Below, piece by piece: positions 1 through 6,517 of a stretch of DNA of 16,932 nucleotides. The stretch comes from Bacillota bacterium. Its GTDB lineage: Bacteria > Bacillota > Clostridia > Christensenellales > Aristaeellaceae. The notes under the pieces were generated by a model, which was not told the origin of the DNA, did no database searches, and saw only the letters and a list, made by a program, of their open reading frames with translations. The translations under genes were made by a program, and so were the position numbers. Positions within the stretch are counted from its first letter, which is position 1. The number at the start of each line of letters is the position of its first letter. Where the stretch lies: contig JAEWAH010000313.1 of the NCBI GenBank assembly GCA_023391725.1, positions 1 through 16,932 of the forward strand, in the 5' to 3' direction.

Positions 1-40
1 GCATCTATTGAAGAGCATGGGCACGTCGTATCCCCCAAAG

Positions 41-84
41 CCTTCACCTTGAGGGGAAGGTGGCGCGCAGCGCCGGAAAAGGTG
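41..84 (+). repeat. Palindromic repeat module A, copy 1
   Basis: The module has two hairpins and a short box. Hairpin 1 is at 41-60 (CCTTCACC, loop TTGA, then GGGGAAGG, with one A/G mismatch). Hairpin 2 is at 62-74 (GGCGC, GCA, GCGCC). The box GGAAAAGGTG is at 75-84. The same architecture recurs at 107-157, 166-213 and 13424-13505, with different bases but preserved pairing. It looks like a REP-type interspersed intergenic repeat; its function is unknown. Confidence 0.6.
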
Positions 85-106
85 TTATACCTTTGCATGG
101 ATCAGC

Positions 107-157
107 AACCACACCTCTTCAGTCACCTTCGGTGACAGCTTCACCTCAAGGGGAAGC
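107..157 (-). repeat. Palindromic repeat module A, copy 2 (inverted)
   Basis: Read on the minus strand, this is hairpin 1 (GCTTCCCC, loop TTGA, GGTGAAGC, at 157-138), hairpin 2 (GTCACC, GAA, GGTGAC, at 136-122) and a box close to TGAAGAGGTG. It aligns almost base for base with the plus-strand copy at 13453-13505. It is in opposite orientation to copies 1 and 3 on either side of it. Confidence 0.65.
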
Positions 158-165
158 CTCTGTAT

Positions 166-213
166 TAGCCCCCCTCTTGAGGGAGGTGTCACCCAAAGGG
201 TGACGGAAGGAGT
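166..213 (+). repeat. Palindromic repeat module A, copy 3
   Basis: Hairpin 1 is CCCTC-TT-GAGGG at 172-183. Hairpin 2 is a perfect 7-bp stem, GTCACCC-AAA-GGGTGAC, at 188-204, followed by a GGAAGGAG box. The module order matches the other copies while the stems differ. It lies 26 nt beyond the 3' end of the acetyltransferase gene. There is no U-run, so it is not a classical terminator, although it could fold at the end of that transcript. Confidence 0.55.
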
Positions 214-238
214 AATGGAGGCTATAGCGTCCATCCCA

Positions 239-739
239 TCAAAGCTCTATCCAAATATAATGCTCTTCCTCCGACACCTTCTCAACCACGCCGCCGTTGG
301 CCATCGCAACGCCAATGGAGGCTTTGTTATCGTTGTTGACGGTGATAAGGACTTTTTTCAGTCCCGCTTTCCTTGCTTCCTCCAGTACCAGGCGCAATTG
401 CTCCTTCCCATACCCCTTCCCACGGGCAAAGGGCGCGATGGCATAGCCGATGTTCCCGCCCCTGATCAGCAGCGCTTCACTTAGTTGTGTCCGCAGTTTG
501 CACGTGCCCACGGGCTGATCCCCATCATATAGCCAGTAGATGATCTGGGGCACATAACCCGCCGGCAGGCCGATGCCCTGAGACATCTCGTGCTGCTTTT
601 GCAGCCAGGCCGGGAATTCTTCCATGGAAAGGCCGTTGGCGCCGTTCTGGAAGCCGTTTTCATCCTTGGGGAGGGATTGGGTAAGGGTATATATATCGGC
701 GCCGTCAGTGGGGGAGAGACGCTTCAAATAAAGGCTCAT
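239..739 (-). CDS. GNAT-family N-acetyltransferase
   Basis: A 166-residue single-domain protein of the GCN5-related N-acetyltransferase fold, which moves an acetyl group from acetyl-CoA to an amine. The acetyl-CoA pyrophosphate loop is visible: the segment GGNIGYAIAPFARGKGYG at about residues 94-111 contains the R-x-x-G-x-G signature at 106-111, and is followed by the helix EQLRLVLEEARKAGL. The C-terminal part (VNNDNKASIGVAMANGG) matches the motif B region, where the acceptor helix often begins N-x-x-S. Length is normal for the family. The ATG at 739 is supported by GGAGGG 8 nt upstream and by an extended -10 promoter at 781-789. It stands alone, and neither neighbour suggests a substrate. 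Family assignment is secure; the acetylated target is unknown. Confidence 0.88.
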   Translation of the reverse strand: MSLYLKRLSPTDGADIYTLTQSLPKDENGFQNGANGLSMEEFPAWLQKQHEMSQGIGLPAGYVPQIIYWLYDGDQPVGTCKLRTQLSEALLIRGGNIGYAIAPFARGKGYGKEQLRLVLEEARKAGLKKVLITVNNDNKASIGVAMANGGVVEKVSEEEHYIWIEL

Positions 740-780
740 GCTTTCTACCCTCCGTGATAGAGAAAATTTGATATTTGCTG

Positions 781-789
781 ATTATATCA
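781..789 (-). promoter_or_regulatory. Extended -10 promoter of the GNAT gene
   Basis: On the minus strand the sequence TGATATAAT is a perfect TGnTATAAT extended -10. No good -35 is seen at 16-18 bp spacing. A start about 7 nt downstream would give a leader of roughly 35 nt before the ATG at 739. Confidence 0.6.
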
Positions 790-808
790 CATTCATGCCA
801 AAAAGAAA

Positions 809-948
809 GGCTTCTCCTTGAGGTCCTTCGCACCGTCCGTCGCTGCGCTAGGCTGGTGTTCCACAGTTTCGCTACGCTCCACTGCTCCAGATTCGCTTCG
901 CTCAGCTTCGGACGCGCTATCGGCGAAGGAGACTGATGAGGTGTGGGA
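809..948 (+). repeat. Interrupted copy of repeat module A
   Basis: The left end of module A (GGCTTCTCCTTGAGG, 809-823) and its right end (GAAGGAGACTGATGAGGTG, 925-943) are both present. The expected middle of about 15-20 nt is replaced by about 100 bp of CGCT-rich sequence. That insert is bounded by the inverted pair CCTTCGC (825-831) and GCGAAGG (923-929), so the interrupted module could still close as one long hairpin. Confidence 0.5.
828..890 (+). repeat. 63-bp direct repeat, copy 1
   Basis: Aligns without gaps to 1197-1259 with 8 mismatches in 63 positions (about 87% identity, counted by eye). It starts TCGCACCGTCC and ends with ACTGCTCCAG. It sits inside the interrupted module A copy and is rich in CGCT-type pentamers. 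Confidence 0.7.
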
Positions 949-965
949 CGCTGTAATCGCCCGTT

Positions 966-1050
966 CTATTCCCCTCCAGAGGAGGGGTGGCCCCGCAGGG
1001 CCGGGGTGGTTGATTGTAGGGCGCGAAGACCCGGCGCGCCGCTATCGAGG
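966..1050 (+). repeat. Palindromic repeat family B, copy 1
   Basis: Contains a perfect hairpin CCCCTCC-AGA-GGAGGGG (971-987), a second hairpin GGCCC-CGCA-GGGCC (989-1002), then GGGGTGG and the block GTAGGGCGCGA. The inverted copy at 11410-11495 keeps the same order, with different stem bases that still pair. Confidence 0.65.
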
Positions 1051-1196
1051 TGACGAGGACGCAGTAGGGGGGGATTTCGATTCACACCCTTCGCGCTGAA
1101 CTGCGCTTCGCTTGTCCAATCGTTGCTCTGCTCACTTCATTCGCATTGCTCATTTCGCAAGTCTCCTTCGCCTCGCTTTATCCGCCACAAGCCTAA

Positions 1197-1259
1197 TCGC
1201 ACCGTCCTTCGCTTCGCTAGGCCGGTGTTCCGCAGTTCCGCTGCGCTGCACTGCTTCAG
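1197..1259 (+). repeat. 63-bp direct repeat, copy 2
   Basis: Ungapped partner of 828-890, in the same orientation about 370 bp downstream. The flanks are not shared beyond a few bases, so only this core was duplicated or conserved. Confidence 0.7.
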
Positions 1260-1532
1260 GCTCACTACGTTCGCCCTTTGGCGGCGCTTCGGCTTCGGAG
1301 CCCTCCGGGTTAACCCCCTCCTGCACTCCCCATATCCCCCTAAAGCGATCAGGGTCTGCGGGCCATGGATCCAGGAGAATACAAAAAGACTTATAGGAAA
1401 AATTCGAGTTTAGATGTGCAGGCCTTGCTTTCGGAGAAATTCAAGACTCCCGCCGCCACCCCTTATGTGACAGCGAGAGTCGCTCGGAACGCCTTTATTC
1501 TTTGTGTCTAGAAAGTATTCTGGGGAGGGTGC

Positions 1533-1566
1533 GGGAGGGGCCTCTTTCTCAAAAGAGGCCCCTCCT
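1533..1566 (-). terminator. Hairpin at the 3' end of gyrA (type-T element)
   Basis: A 14-bp perfect stem (GGAGGGGCCTCTTT pairing with its complement) and a 4-nt loop, 14 nt after the gyrA stop codon. On the transcript strand it continues CCCGCACCC and CCCAGAATACTTT rather than a U-tract. The same loop core (CTTTTGAGAAAG) and tail follow mnmG, and a close variant follows tsaD. It is probably the 3' end structure of the remB-gyrB-gyrA transcript, but a terminator function is inferred. Confidence 0.6.
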
Positions 1567-1579
1567 GCCAAATATATCC

Positions 1580-4048
1580 TTATTCTTCTTCCGTCTCCCC
1601 GTTCTCCTGCGTCTCCTCCGGCTCCTCGTCCTCCTCAGCCTCGGCGCGGGCGACGCCCACCACCTGGCAGCCCTCGGCCACGCGCATCAGGCGCACGCCC
1701 TGGGTATTTCGGCCGCACACGCGGATATCGGCGACCGTCGTACGGATGATGGTCCCATCATCGGTAATGAGCAGGATGTCTTCCTCCGGCTGCACCAGAA
1801 GCTGTGCGGCCAGGGGCCCGGTCTTTTCGGTAAGGTTCATGGCGATGATGCCCTTGCCGTTGCGGCCCTGCTCCCGGTATTCGTCCACTTCGGTGCGCTT
1901 GCCGTAGCCGTTGGCGGTGATGCCCAGCACCTGCGCGCCATCTTCCAGTACGGCCATGGAGATTACGGTGTCGCCCTCGTCCAAGCGCATGGAACGTACA
2001 CCCATGCTGGACCGGCCCAGGGAACGGATGTGGCGCTCATTGAAGCGGATGGCCTTGCCCATACGGCTGCCGATGAGCAGCTCCTGTGCCCCATCGGTGA
2101 GCTCCACGGAGACCAGCTCGTCACCTTCTTTTAAGATGATGGCGATCAGGCCGCTTTTGCGCAGGTTCTCAAATTCCGCCATGGGCGTTTTCTTGATCAT
2201 GCCGTCCCGGGTCGCCATCATCAGGTAATGGTTCTCCGTCTCCTCTGGCACAGGGATCATGGTGGTCACTTTTTCGCCGCCGGTGAGTTGGAGGATGTTC
2301 ACGATGGCCGTGCCCCGGGCGGTGCGCCCGGACTCCGGGATCTGATAGCACTTTAAGGTGTACACCCGGCCAAGGTTGGTAAAGAACATGATGTCGTCAT
2401 GGGTGTTCATCACGCGCAGCTGCTCGGCGTAGTCCTCCTCCCGGGTGGTCATGGCCGAAACGCCCTTGCCGCCACGGTTCTGGGACCGGTAGGTGGATTT
2501 CGACAGGCGCTTGACGTACCCGTAGTGGGTCAGCGTCACCACCATATCGTCCTGCTGGATGAGATCCGCCACGTCGATCTCGCCTTCGATGGCGGTGAGT
2601 TCCGTGCGCCGGTCATCGCCGAACTTGTCGCGGATTAAAGTCATCTCTTCCTTGATGACGTTCATGAGCAGCGTTTCGTCCGCCAGGATGGCTTGCAGGG
2701 CCGCAATGGTCTTTTCCAGCTCCTGGTATTCTTCTTGAAGCTTCTCGCGTTCCAGGCCGGTCAGGCGGCCAAGGCGCATGTCAAGAATGGCCTGGGCCTG
2801 CTTGTCGGTGAAATCGAAGGTATCCATCAACGCTTGCCGGGCAGTGGCCATATCCTTGTTGGCGCGGATGAGGCGCACGATCTCGTCGATGTGGTCCAGC
2901 GCCTTGAGTAGCCCCTCCAAGATGTGGGCCCGTGCTTGCGCTTTGTCCAGGTCGTACTTGGTGCGGCGGGTGACCACGTCCTTCTGATGCTCAATGTAGT
3001 AATAGAGCATCTCCCGAAGGGACAAAACCTGCGGCTTGCCGTTCACCAGTGCCAGCATATTCGCGCCGAAAGTTTCCTGCATCTGCGTGTGCTTGTACAG
3101 GAAGTTCAAAACGACGGCGGGCTGCACGTCCTTTTTCAGCTCCAGCACGATGCGCATGCCCTTGCGGTCGCTTTCGTCCCGGATGTCGGAGATGCCCTCC
3201 AACCGCTTTTCGTGCACCAGCTCGGCGATCTTCTCCACCAGCCGGGCCTTGTTGACCATGTAGGGGATCTCGGTGACAACAATGCGGTTGCGGCCATTTT
3301 GCATGGGCTCGATATCACTCTTGGCGCGGGTGATGATGCGCCCATGGCCGGTATGGTAGGCTTCCCTTATGCCGCTGCGGCCCAGGATCACGCCGCCGGT
3401 GGGGAAGTCCGGGCCCTTGATGTGCTCCATCAGGTCATCCAAAGTGGCGTCGGGATTATCGATCATGGCGATGGCGCCATTGATAACTTCCCGCAGGTTG
3501 TGGGGCGGGATGTTGGTGGCCATACCCACGGCAATGCCGCTGGAGCCGTTGACTAAAAGGTTCGGGTAACGGCTGGGCAGCACGGAGGGCTGCATCAGCG
3601 TCTCGTCAAAGTTGGGGTAGAAGTCCACCGTGTCCTTGTCGATCTCGCCCAGCAGGTGCGTGGACAGCTTGCTCATGCGTGCTTCAGTATAACGCATGGC
3701 AGCGGCGCCGTCTCCGTCCACCGAGCCGAAATTGCCCTGGCCCTCCACTAATAAATAACGCGTGGAAAAATCCTGGGCCAGGCGCACCATGGCGTCGTAC
3801 ACCGCGGTATCGCCGTGGGGGTGGTATTTACCCAGCACGTCGCCCACGATACGGGCGCTTTTACGGAAGGGCTTGTCTGGGGTCATGCCCAGCTCGTTCA
3901 TGGCGTACAGAATGCGCCTGTGCACGGGCTTTAAGCCATCCCGCACATCCGGCAGCGCCCGGTTGATAATAACCGCCATGGCGTAGGATATGAATGACCT
4001 TTTTACTTCCTGTTCCAGGTCAATAGGTATCAAACGATCCTCGATCAT
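1580..4048 (-). CDS. gyrA: DNA gyrase subunit A
   Basis: The 822-residue breakage-reunion subunit of DNA gyrase, which works as a cytoplasmic A2B2 complex to introduce negative supercoils. The N-terminal topoisomerase IV/gyrase A domain carries the catalytic tyrosine in AAAMRYTEARMS (Y120). The quinolone-resistance region reads KYHPHGDTAVYDAMV, with Thr81 and Asp85 at the positions of E. coli Ser83 and Asp87. A C-terminal beta-pinwheel follows, and a GyrA box (QNRGGKG, about residues 523-529) separates it from ParC. The tail is strongly acidic (last about 20 residues), common in gyrases. Start ATG has AGGTGG upstream. It lies 27 bp after gyrB in the remB-gyrB-gyrA operon, and a stem-loop follows the TAA stop. 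Confidence 0.98.
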   Translation of the reverse strand: MIEDRLIPIDLEQEVKRSFISYAMAVIINRALPDVRDGLKPVHRRILYAMNELGMTPDKPFRKSARIVGDVLGKYHPHGDTAVYDAMVRLAQDFSTRYLLVEGQGNFGSVDGDGAAAMRYTEARMSKLSTHLLGEIDKDTVDFYPNFDETLMQPSVLPSRYPNLLVNGSSGIAVGMATNIPPHNLREVINGAIAMIDNPDATLDDLMEHIKGPDFPTGGVILGRSGIREAYHTGHGRIITRAKSDIEPMQNGRNRIVVTEIPYMVNKARLVEKIAELVHEKRLEGISDIRDESDRKGMRIVLELKKDVQPAVVLNFLYKHTQMQETFGANMLALVNGKPQVLSLREMLYYYIEHQKDVVTRRTKYDLDKAQARAHILEGLLKALDHIDEIVRLIRANKDMATARQALMDTFDFTDKQAQAILDMRLGRLTGLEREKLQEEYQELEKTIAALQAILADETLLMNVIKEEMTLIRDKFGDDRRTELTAIEGEIDVADLIQQDDMVVTLTHYGYVKRLSKSTYRSQNRGGKGVSAMTTREEDYAEQLRVMNTHDDIMFFTNLGRVYTLKCYQIPESGRTARGTAIVNILQLTGGEKVTTMIPVPEETENHYLMMATRDGMIKKTPMAEFENLRKSGLIAIILKEGDELVSVELTDGAQELLIGSRMGKAIRFNERHIRSLGRSSMGVRSMRLDEGDTVISMAVLEDGAQVLGITANGYGKRTEVDEYREQGRNGKGIIAMNLTEKTGPLAAQLLVQPEEDILLITDDGTIIRTTVADIRVCGRNTQGVRLMRVAEGCQVVGVARAEAEEDEEPEETQENGETEEE

Positions 4049-4075
4049 GCTTCCACCTCATCGCCAGCACTCGTT

Positions 4076-6037
4076 TTAGATATCCAGATCTTTCACCAGC
4101 GTGGCGTTTTCCTCTATGAATTCCCGGCGCGGCTCCACCTTGTCGCCCATCAAAAGGGTGAACACCTCGTCGGCGGCCATGGCGTCCTCCGCCGTCACAC
4201 GCATCATGGTGCGCGTGGCGGGGTCCATGGTGGTGGTCCAGAGCTGCTCGCTGCTCATTTCGCCAAGGCCCTTGTAGCGCTGGATCTCGGGCTTGGGATC
4301 ACGGCCGATGCGCTGCATGAGTTGCTCCAGCTCCGCGTCGTCGTACACGTAGTACTCCTGCTTTTGCTTGGTGACTTTGTACAGCGGCGGCATGGCGATG
4401 TACACGAAGCCCTTTTCGATGAGCGGGCGCATGTAGCGGTAGAAGAAGGTGAGCATCAGGATGCGGATGTGGCTTCCATCCACATCGGCGTCTGTCATGC
4501 ACACGATGCGGTGATAGCGCAGCTTGTCGGGGTTGAAATCATCCCCGATGCCGCAGCCGAAAGCCGTGATCATGGCCTTGATTTCCGCATTGGAAAGGGC
4601 CTTGTCAAGCCGCGTCTTTTCCACATTGAGGATCTTGCCGCGAAGGGGCAATATGGCCTGGAAGTGCCTGTCACGGCCCGTTTTCGCGCTGCCGCCGGCG
4701 CTATCACCCTCGACGAGGAAGATCTCGCACTTACTCGGGTCGCGCTCTGAGCAGTCGGCCAATTTGCCCGGCAGGCTGGCGGATTCCAGCACCGTCTTGC
4801 GCCGGGTCAGATCCCGGGCCTTGCGTGCGGCTTCCCTGGCCCTCGCTGCGCCCAGGCACCTGTCCAGAATCGCCCGTGCGATGGGCGGGTTTTCTTCCAG
4901 GAAGATGCTCAACTGCTCTTTCATCAGGGTATTGACGACGTCCTTCACCTCGCTGGAGCCCAGCTTGGATTTGGTCTGGCCCTCAAACTGGGGCTCCACG
5001 AGCTTTACGCTGATGATGGCGGCAAGGCTTTCCCGCACGTCCTCACCCTTTAAGTTGGAATCGGCTTCTTTTAATATTTTGTATTTGCGGCCATAATCGT
5101 TGATCACCTTGGGCAGCGCCAGGTTGAAGCCCTCCAGGTGGGTGCCGCCTTCGGGAGTATGGATGTTGTTGGCAAAGGTGTAGATGTTTTCGGAATAGCT
5201 GTCGTTGTACTGCAGCGCAACCTCCACCGCCACCTTGTTCTGTATCCCCTCGATATAAATAGGCTCGGGGAATAGCACTTCCTTATTGCGGTTGAGGTAT
5301 TTTACAAACTCCCTGATACCGCCCTCGAAGTGATAATTCTTTTCCAGTGCCTCTTCCGGGCGCTCGTCACGAAGAATAATGCGCACGCCTTTATTTAAGA
5401 AGGCCATTTCGCGCATCCTTGTGGTGAGCACGTCAAACTGGAAATCCCCGGTCTCGAACACGCCGTCCGGGTTCTCAGGGCCCTTGACATCGGGCCAGAA
5501 GCGGATGGTGGTGCCGGTACGATCCGTTTGACCGATCACGCGCAGGTCGTAGAGGACCTTGCCCCTTGCGTACTCCTGCTGATAGATCCTGCCTTCCTGA
5601 TAGACCAGCACTTCCAAATGCCCGCTCAGCGCGTTCACTACAGATGCGCCCACGCCGTGCAGCCCGCCTGATACCTTGTACCCGTCTCCGCCGAACTTGC
5701 CCCCGGCGTGGAGCATGGTCAAGCAGACCTCCACCGCCGGGCGGCCCATCTTGGGATGGATGCCCACGGGAAAGCCGCGGCCATCATCGACGACGCTGAC
5801 ACTGCCATCTTTATGGATGGTCACCAGGACCTGGGTGCAGTAGCCCGCCAGCGCCTCGTCGATGGAGTTGTCCACGATCTCATACACCAGGTGGTGTAGC
5901 CCCCGCACATCGGTGGAACCGATGTACATGCCGGGGCGCTTGCGCACGGCCTCCAGCCCCTCCAGCACCTGGATCTGCGTTTCATCATAATGGTTTTGCT
6001 GGTTGGAGGCGGTTTTCTCGTTAAAGTTCTCTGACAA
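4076..6037 (-). CDS. gyrB: DNA gyrase subunit B
   Basis: The 653-residue ATPase subunit of DNA gyrase. Visible features are the GHKL ATP-binding elements EIVDN (53-57), DDGRGFP (84-90) and GGLHGVG (124-130), the transducer domain, the TOPRIM motifs EGDSAGGSAK (from about E443) and DADVDGSH (about 515-522), and the C-terminal QRYKGLGEM. Length fits Bacillota GyrB, which lacks the large proteobacterial insert. The start is a TTG at 6037: no ATG occurs before residue 37, which lies in the conserved GMYIGS motif, and an 8-base Shine-Dalgarno match (AGGTGATC, 6049-6042) ends 4 nt upstream. It lies 20 bp after remB and 27 bp before gyrA. The ParE alternative is unlikely given the linked gyrA with a GyrA box. 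Confidence 0.97.
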   Translation of the reverse strand: MSENFNEKTASNQQNHYDETQIQVLEGLEAVRKRPGMYIGSTDVRGLHHLVYEIVDNSIDEALAGYCTQVLVTIHKDGSVSVVDDGRGFPVGIHPKMGRPAVEVCLTMLHAGGKFGGDGYKVSGGLHGVGASVVNALSGHLEVLVYQEGRIYQQEYARGKVLYDLRVIGQTDRTGTTIRFWPDVKGPENPDGVFETGDFQFDVLTTRMREMAFLNKGVRIILRDERPEEALEKNYHFEGGIREFVKYLNRNKEVLFPEPIYIEGIQNKVAVEVALQYNDSYSENIYTFANNIHTPEGGTHLEGFNLALPKVINDYGRKYKILKEADSNLKGEDVRESLAAIISVKLVEPQFEGQTKSKLGSSEVKDVVNTLMKEQLSIFLEENPPIARAILDRCLGAARAREAARKARDLTRRKTVLESASLPGKLADCSERDPSKCEIFLVEGDSAGGSAKTGRDRHFQAILPLRGKILNVEKTRLDKALSNAEIKAMITAFGCGIGDDFNPDKLRYHRIVCMTDADVDGSHIRILMLTFFYRYMRPLIEKGFVYIAMPPLYKVTKQKQEYYVYDDAELEQLMQRIGRDPKPEIQRYKGLGEMSSEQLWTTTMDPATRTMMRVTAEDAMAADEVFTLLMGDKVEPRREFIEENATLVKDLDI

Positions 6038-6057
6038 AAGGGATCACCTGCCCTTGA

Positions 6058-6306
6058 TCATAATTTAGCTTGGGCCCGGCGCGCGATGCTGCGCGCCGAC
6101 ATGGGGGAGAGGCAGCCGAAAGTCTCGCCGCCTTCCAGGAAGAGCACCAGCGCCTTTGCGGGGCTGCCCGGATTTTTGAGCCGCCCCGCGGCGCGAAGGG
6201 CACTCATCAGCTGCTGGATGTCGGGGCCTAAGTCCCGGTCAAGGTCCACAAGCGCTACTACCTGTGAAAGGGGCACGCTTAAATCCGGCCCCAGGTGCAG
6301 CATCAT
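6058..6306 (-). CDS. remB: RemB-type (YaaB, DUF370-like) regulator
   Basis: A protein of 82 residues beginning MMLHLGPDLSVPLSQVVALVDLD. It matches the family pattern of LHLG near the N terminus, a hydrophobic VVALVDLD strand, and a closing region with SPMSARSIARR (family S-P-x-S-x-x-T-x-x-x-R). In Bacillus subtilis the equivalent gene sits between recF and gyrB and is linked to control of biofilm matrix genes; related RemA is a DNA-binding ring protein. Here it is the first gene of the gyrBA operon, which supports the assignment by position. GGAGGGG (6318-6312) lies 5 nt before the ATG at 6306, so I prefer this over the in-frame ATG at 6327. No recF, dnaN or dnaA is visible beside it, so the usual origin cluster is broken here. 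The regulatory role is inferred from the family. Confidence 0.78.
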   Translation of the reverse strand: MMLHLGPDLSVPLSQVVALVDLDRDLGPDIQQLMSALRAAGRLKNPGSPAKALVLFLEGGETFGCLSPMSARSIARRAQAKL

Positions 6307-6341
6307 GGCGACCCCTCCGCACATCAAAAATCCGACTTCTT

Positions 6342-6350
6342 ATTATACCA
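6342..6350 (-). promoter_or_regulatory. Promoter of remB-gyrB-gyrA (extended -10)
   Basis: On the minus strand TGGTATAAT is a perfect extended -10. The -35 region at 17 bp is poor (TTCCTT). The predicted start near 6335 gives a leader of about 29 nt before remB. The same nine bases form the mnmG -10 on the other strand. Confidence 0.7.
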
Positions 6351-6410
6351 TTTTCCCGCCAAAAAAGGAAGGGTTTCTTCTATATTAATGTGAACTATTT
6401 TTGGGTTTCG

Positions 6411-6434
6411 GGCATGCCAAATCATGCCTTTTTT
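6411..6434 (+). terminator. Weak intrinsic-terminator-like hairpin between divergent promoters
   Basis: GGCATG and CATGCC are separated by 6 nt and followed directly by six T residues on the plus strand. The stem is only 6 bp. It lies upstream of the mnmG promoter, so it would stop plus-strand transcripts arising within or beyond the gyrB side rather than mnmG itself. Confidence 0.35.
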
Positions 6435-6452
6435 CGAGGCCTGATTTTTCCC

Positions 6453-6481
6453 TTTCCACCCCATGCGCCGCGTGGTATAAT
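6453..6481 (+). promoter_or_regulatory. Promoter of mnmG
   Basis: A -35 of TTTCCA (6453-6458, 4 of 6 consensus), 17-bp spacer and perfect TATAAT (6476-6481) with an upstream TGG extension. The predicted start near 6488 excludes the longer in-frame mnmG start at 6401 and fits the ATG at 6518. Confidence 0.8.
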
Positions 6482-6517
6482 TGGATCCGTACATCACTTG
6501 GAAGGGGAGGGGATCAA

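Larger units (their letters stand above)
740..1579. other. Gene-free repeat-rich spacer
   Basis: About 840 bp between the GNAT promoter side and the 3' end of gyrA. Open frames exist on the plus strand, but they are low-complexity (Ser, Arg, Ala, Leu from CGCTTCGCT-like runs) and lack ribosome binding sites. The two copies of the internal 63-bp repeat differ at amino-acid-changing positions. I see repeat fragments (809-948, 828-890, 966-1050, 1197-1259), a gyrA 3' hairpin (1533-1566) and about 250 bp of unassigned sequence (1260-1510). No tRNA- or riboswitch-like consensus was recognised. Confidence 0.65.

Noticed and set aside
828..1259. Three-base periodicity of differences between the 63-bp repeats (6 of 8 in one phase)
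   Set aside because: The plus frame with those positions third contains an internal TAG, and the corresponding minus frame does as well, so the phase is more likely chance or hairpin-related than coding.
818..1413. Plus-strand reading frames of about 93-96 codons
   Set aside because: They translate CGCT-rich repeats into Ser/Arg/Ala-rich sequence. The two 63-bp copies differ at amino-acid-changing positions in that frame (V/F, A/S, W/R, T/A, S/P), so no coding selection is visible.
1340..1510. Possible small RNA or tRNA remnant in the spacer before the gyrA 3' end
   Set aside because: No cloverleaf, TTCGA loop with matching stems, or promoter-terminator pair could be made out.
6401..6517. 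Longer N terminus for mnmG from 6401
   Set aside because: A good promoter (6453-6481) and a strong ribosome binding site lie inside it, and MnmG proteins start just before the FAD motif, which fits the ATG at 6518.
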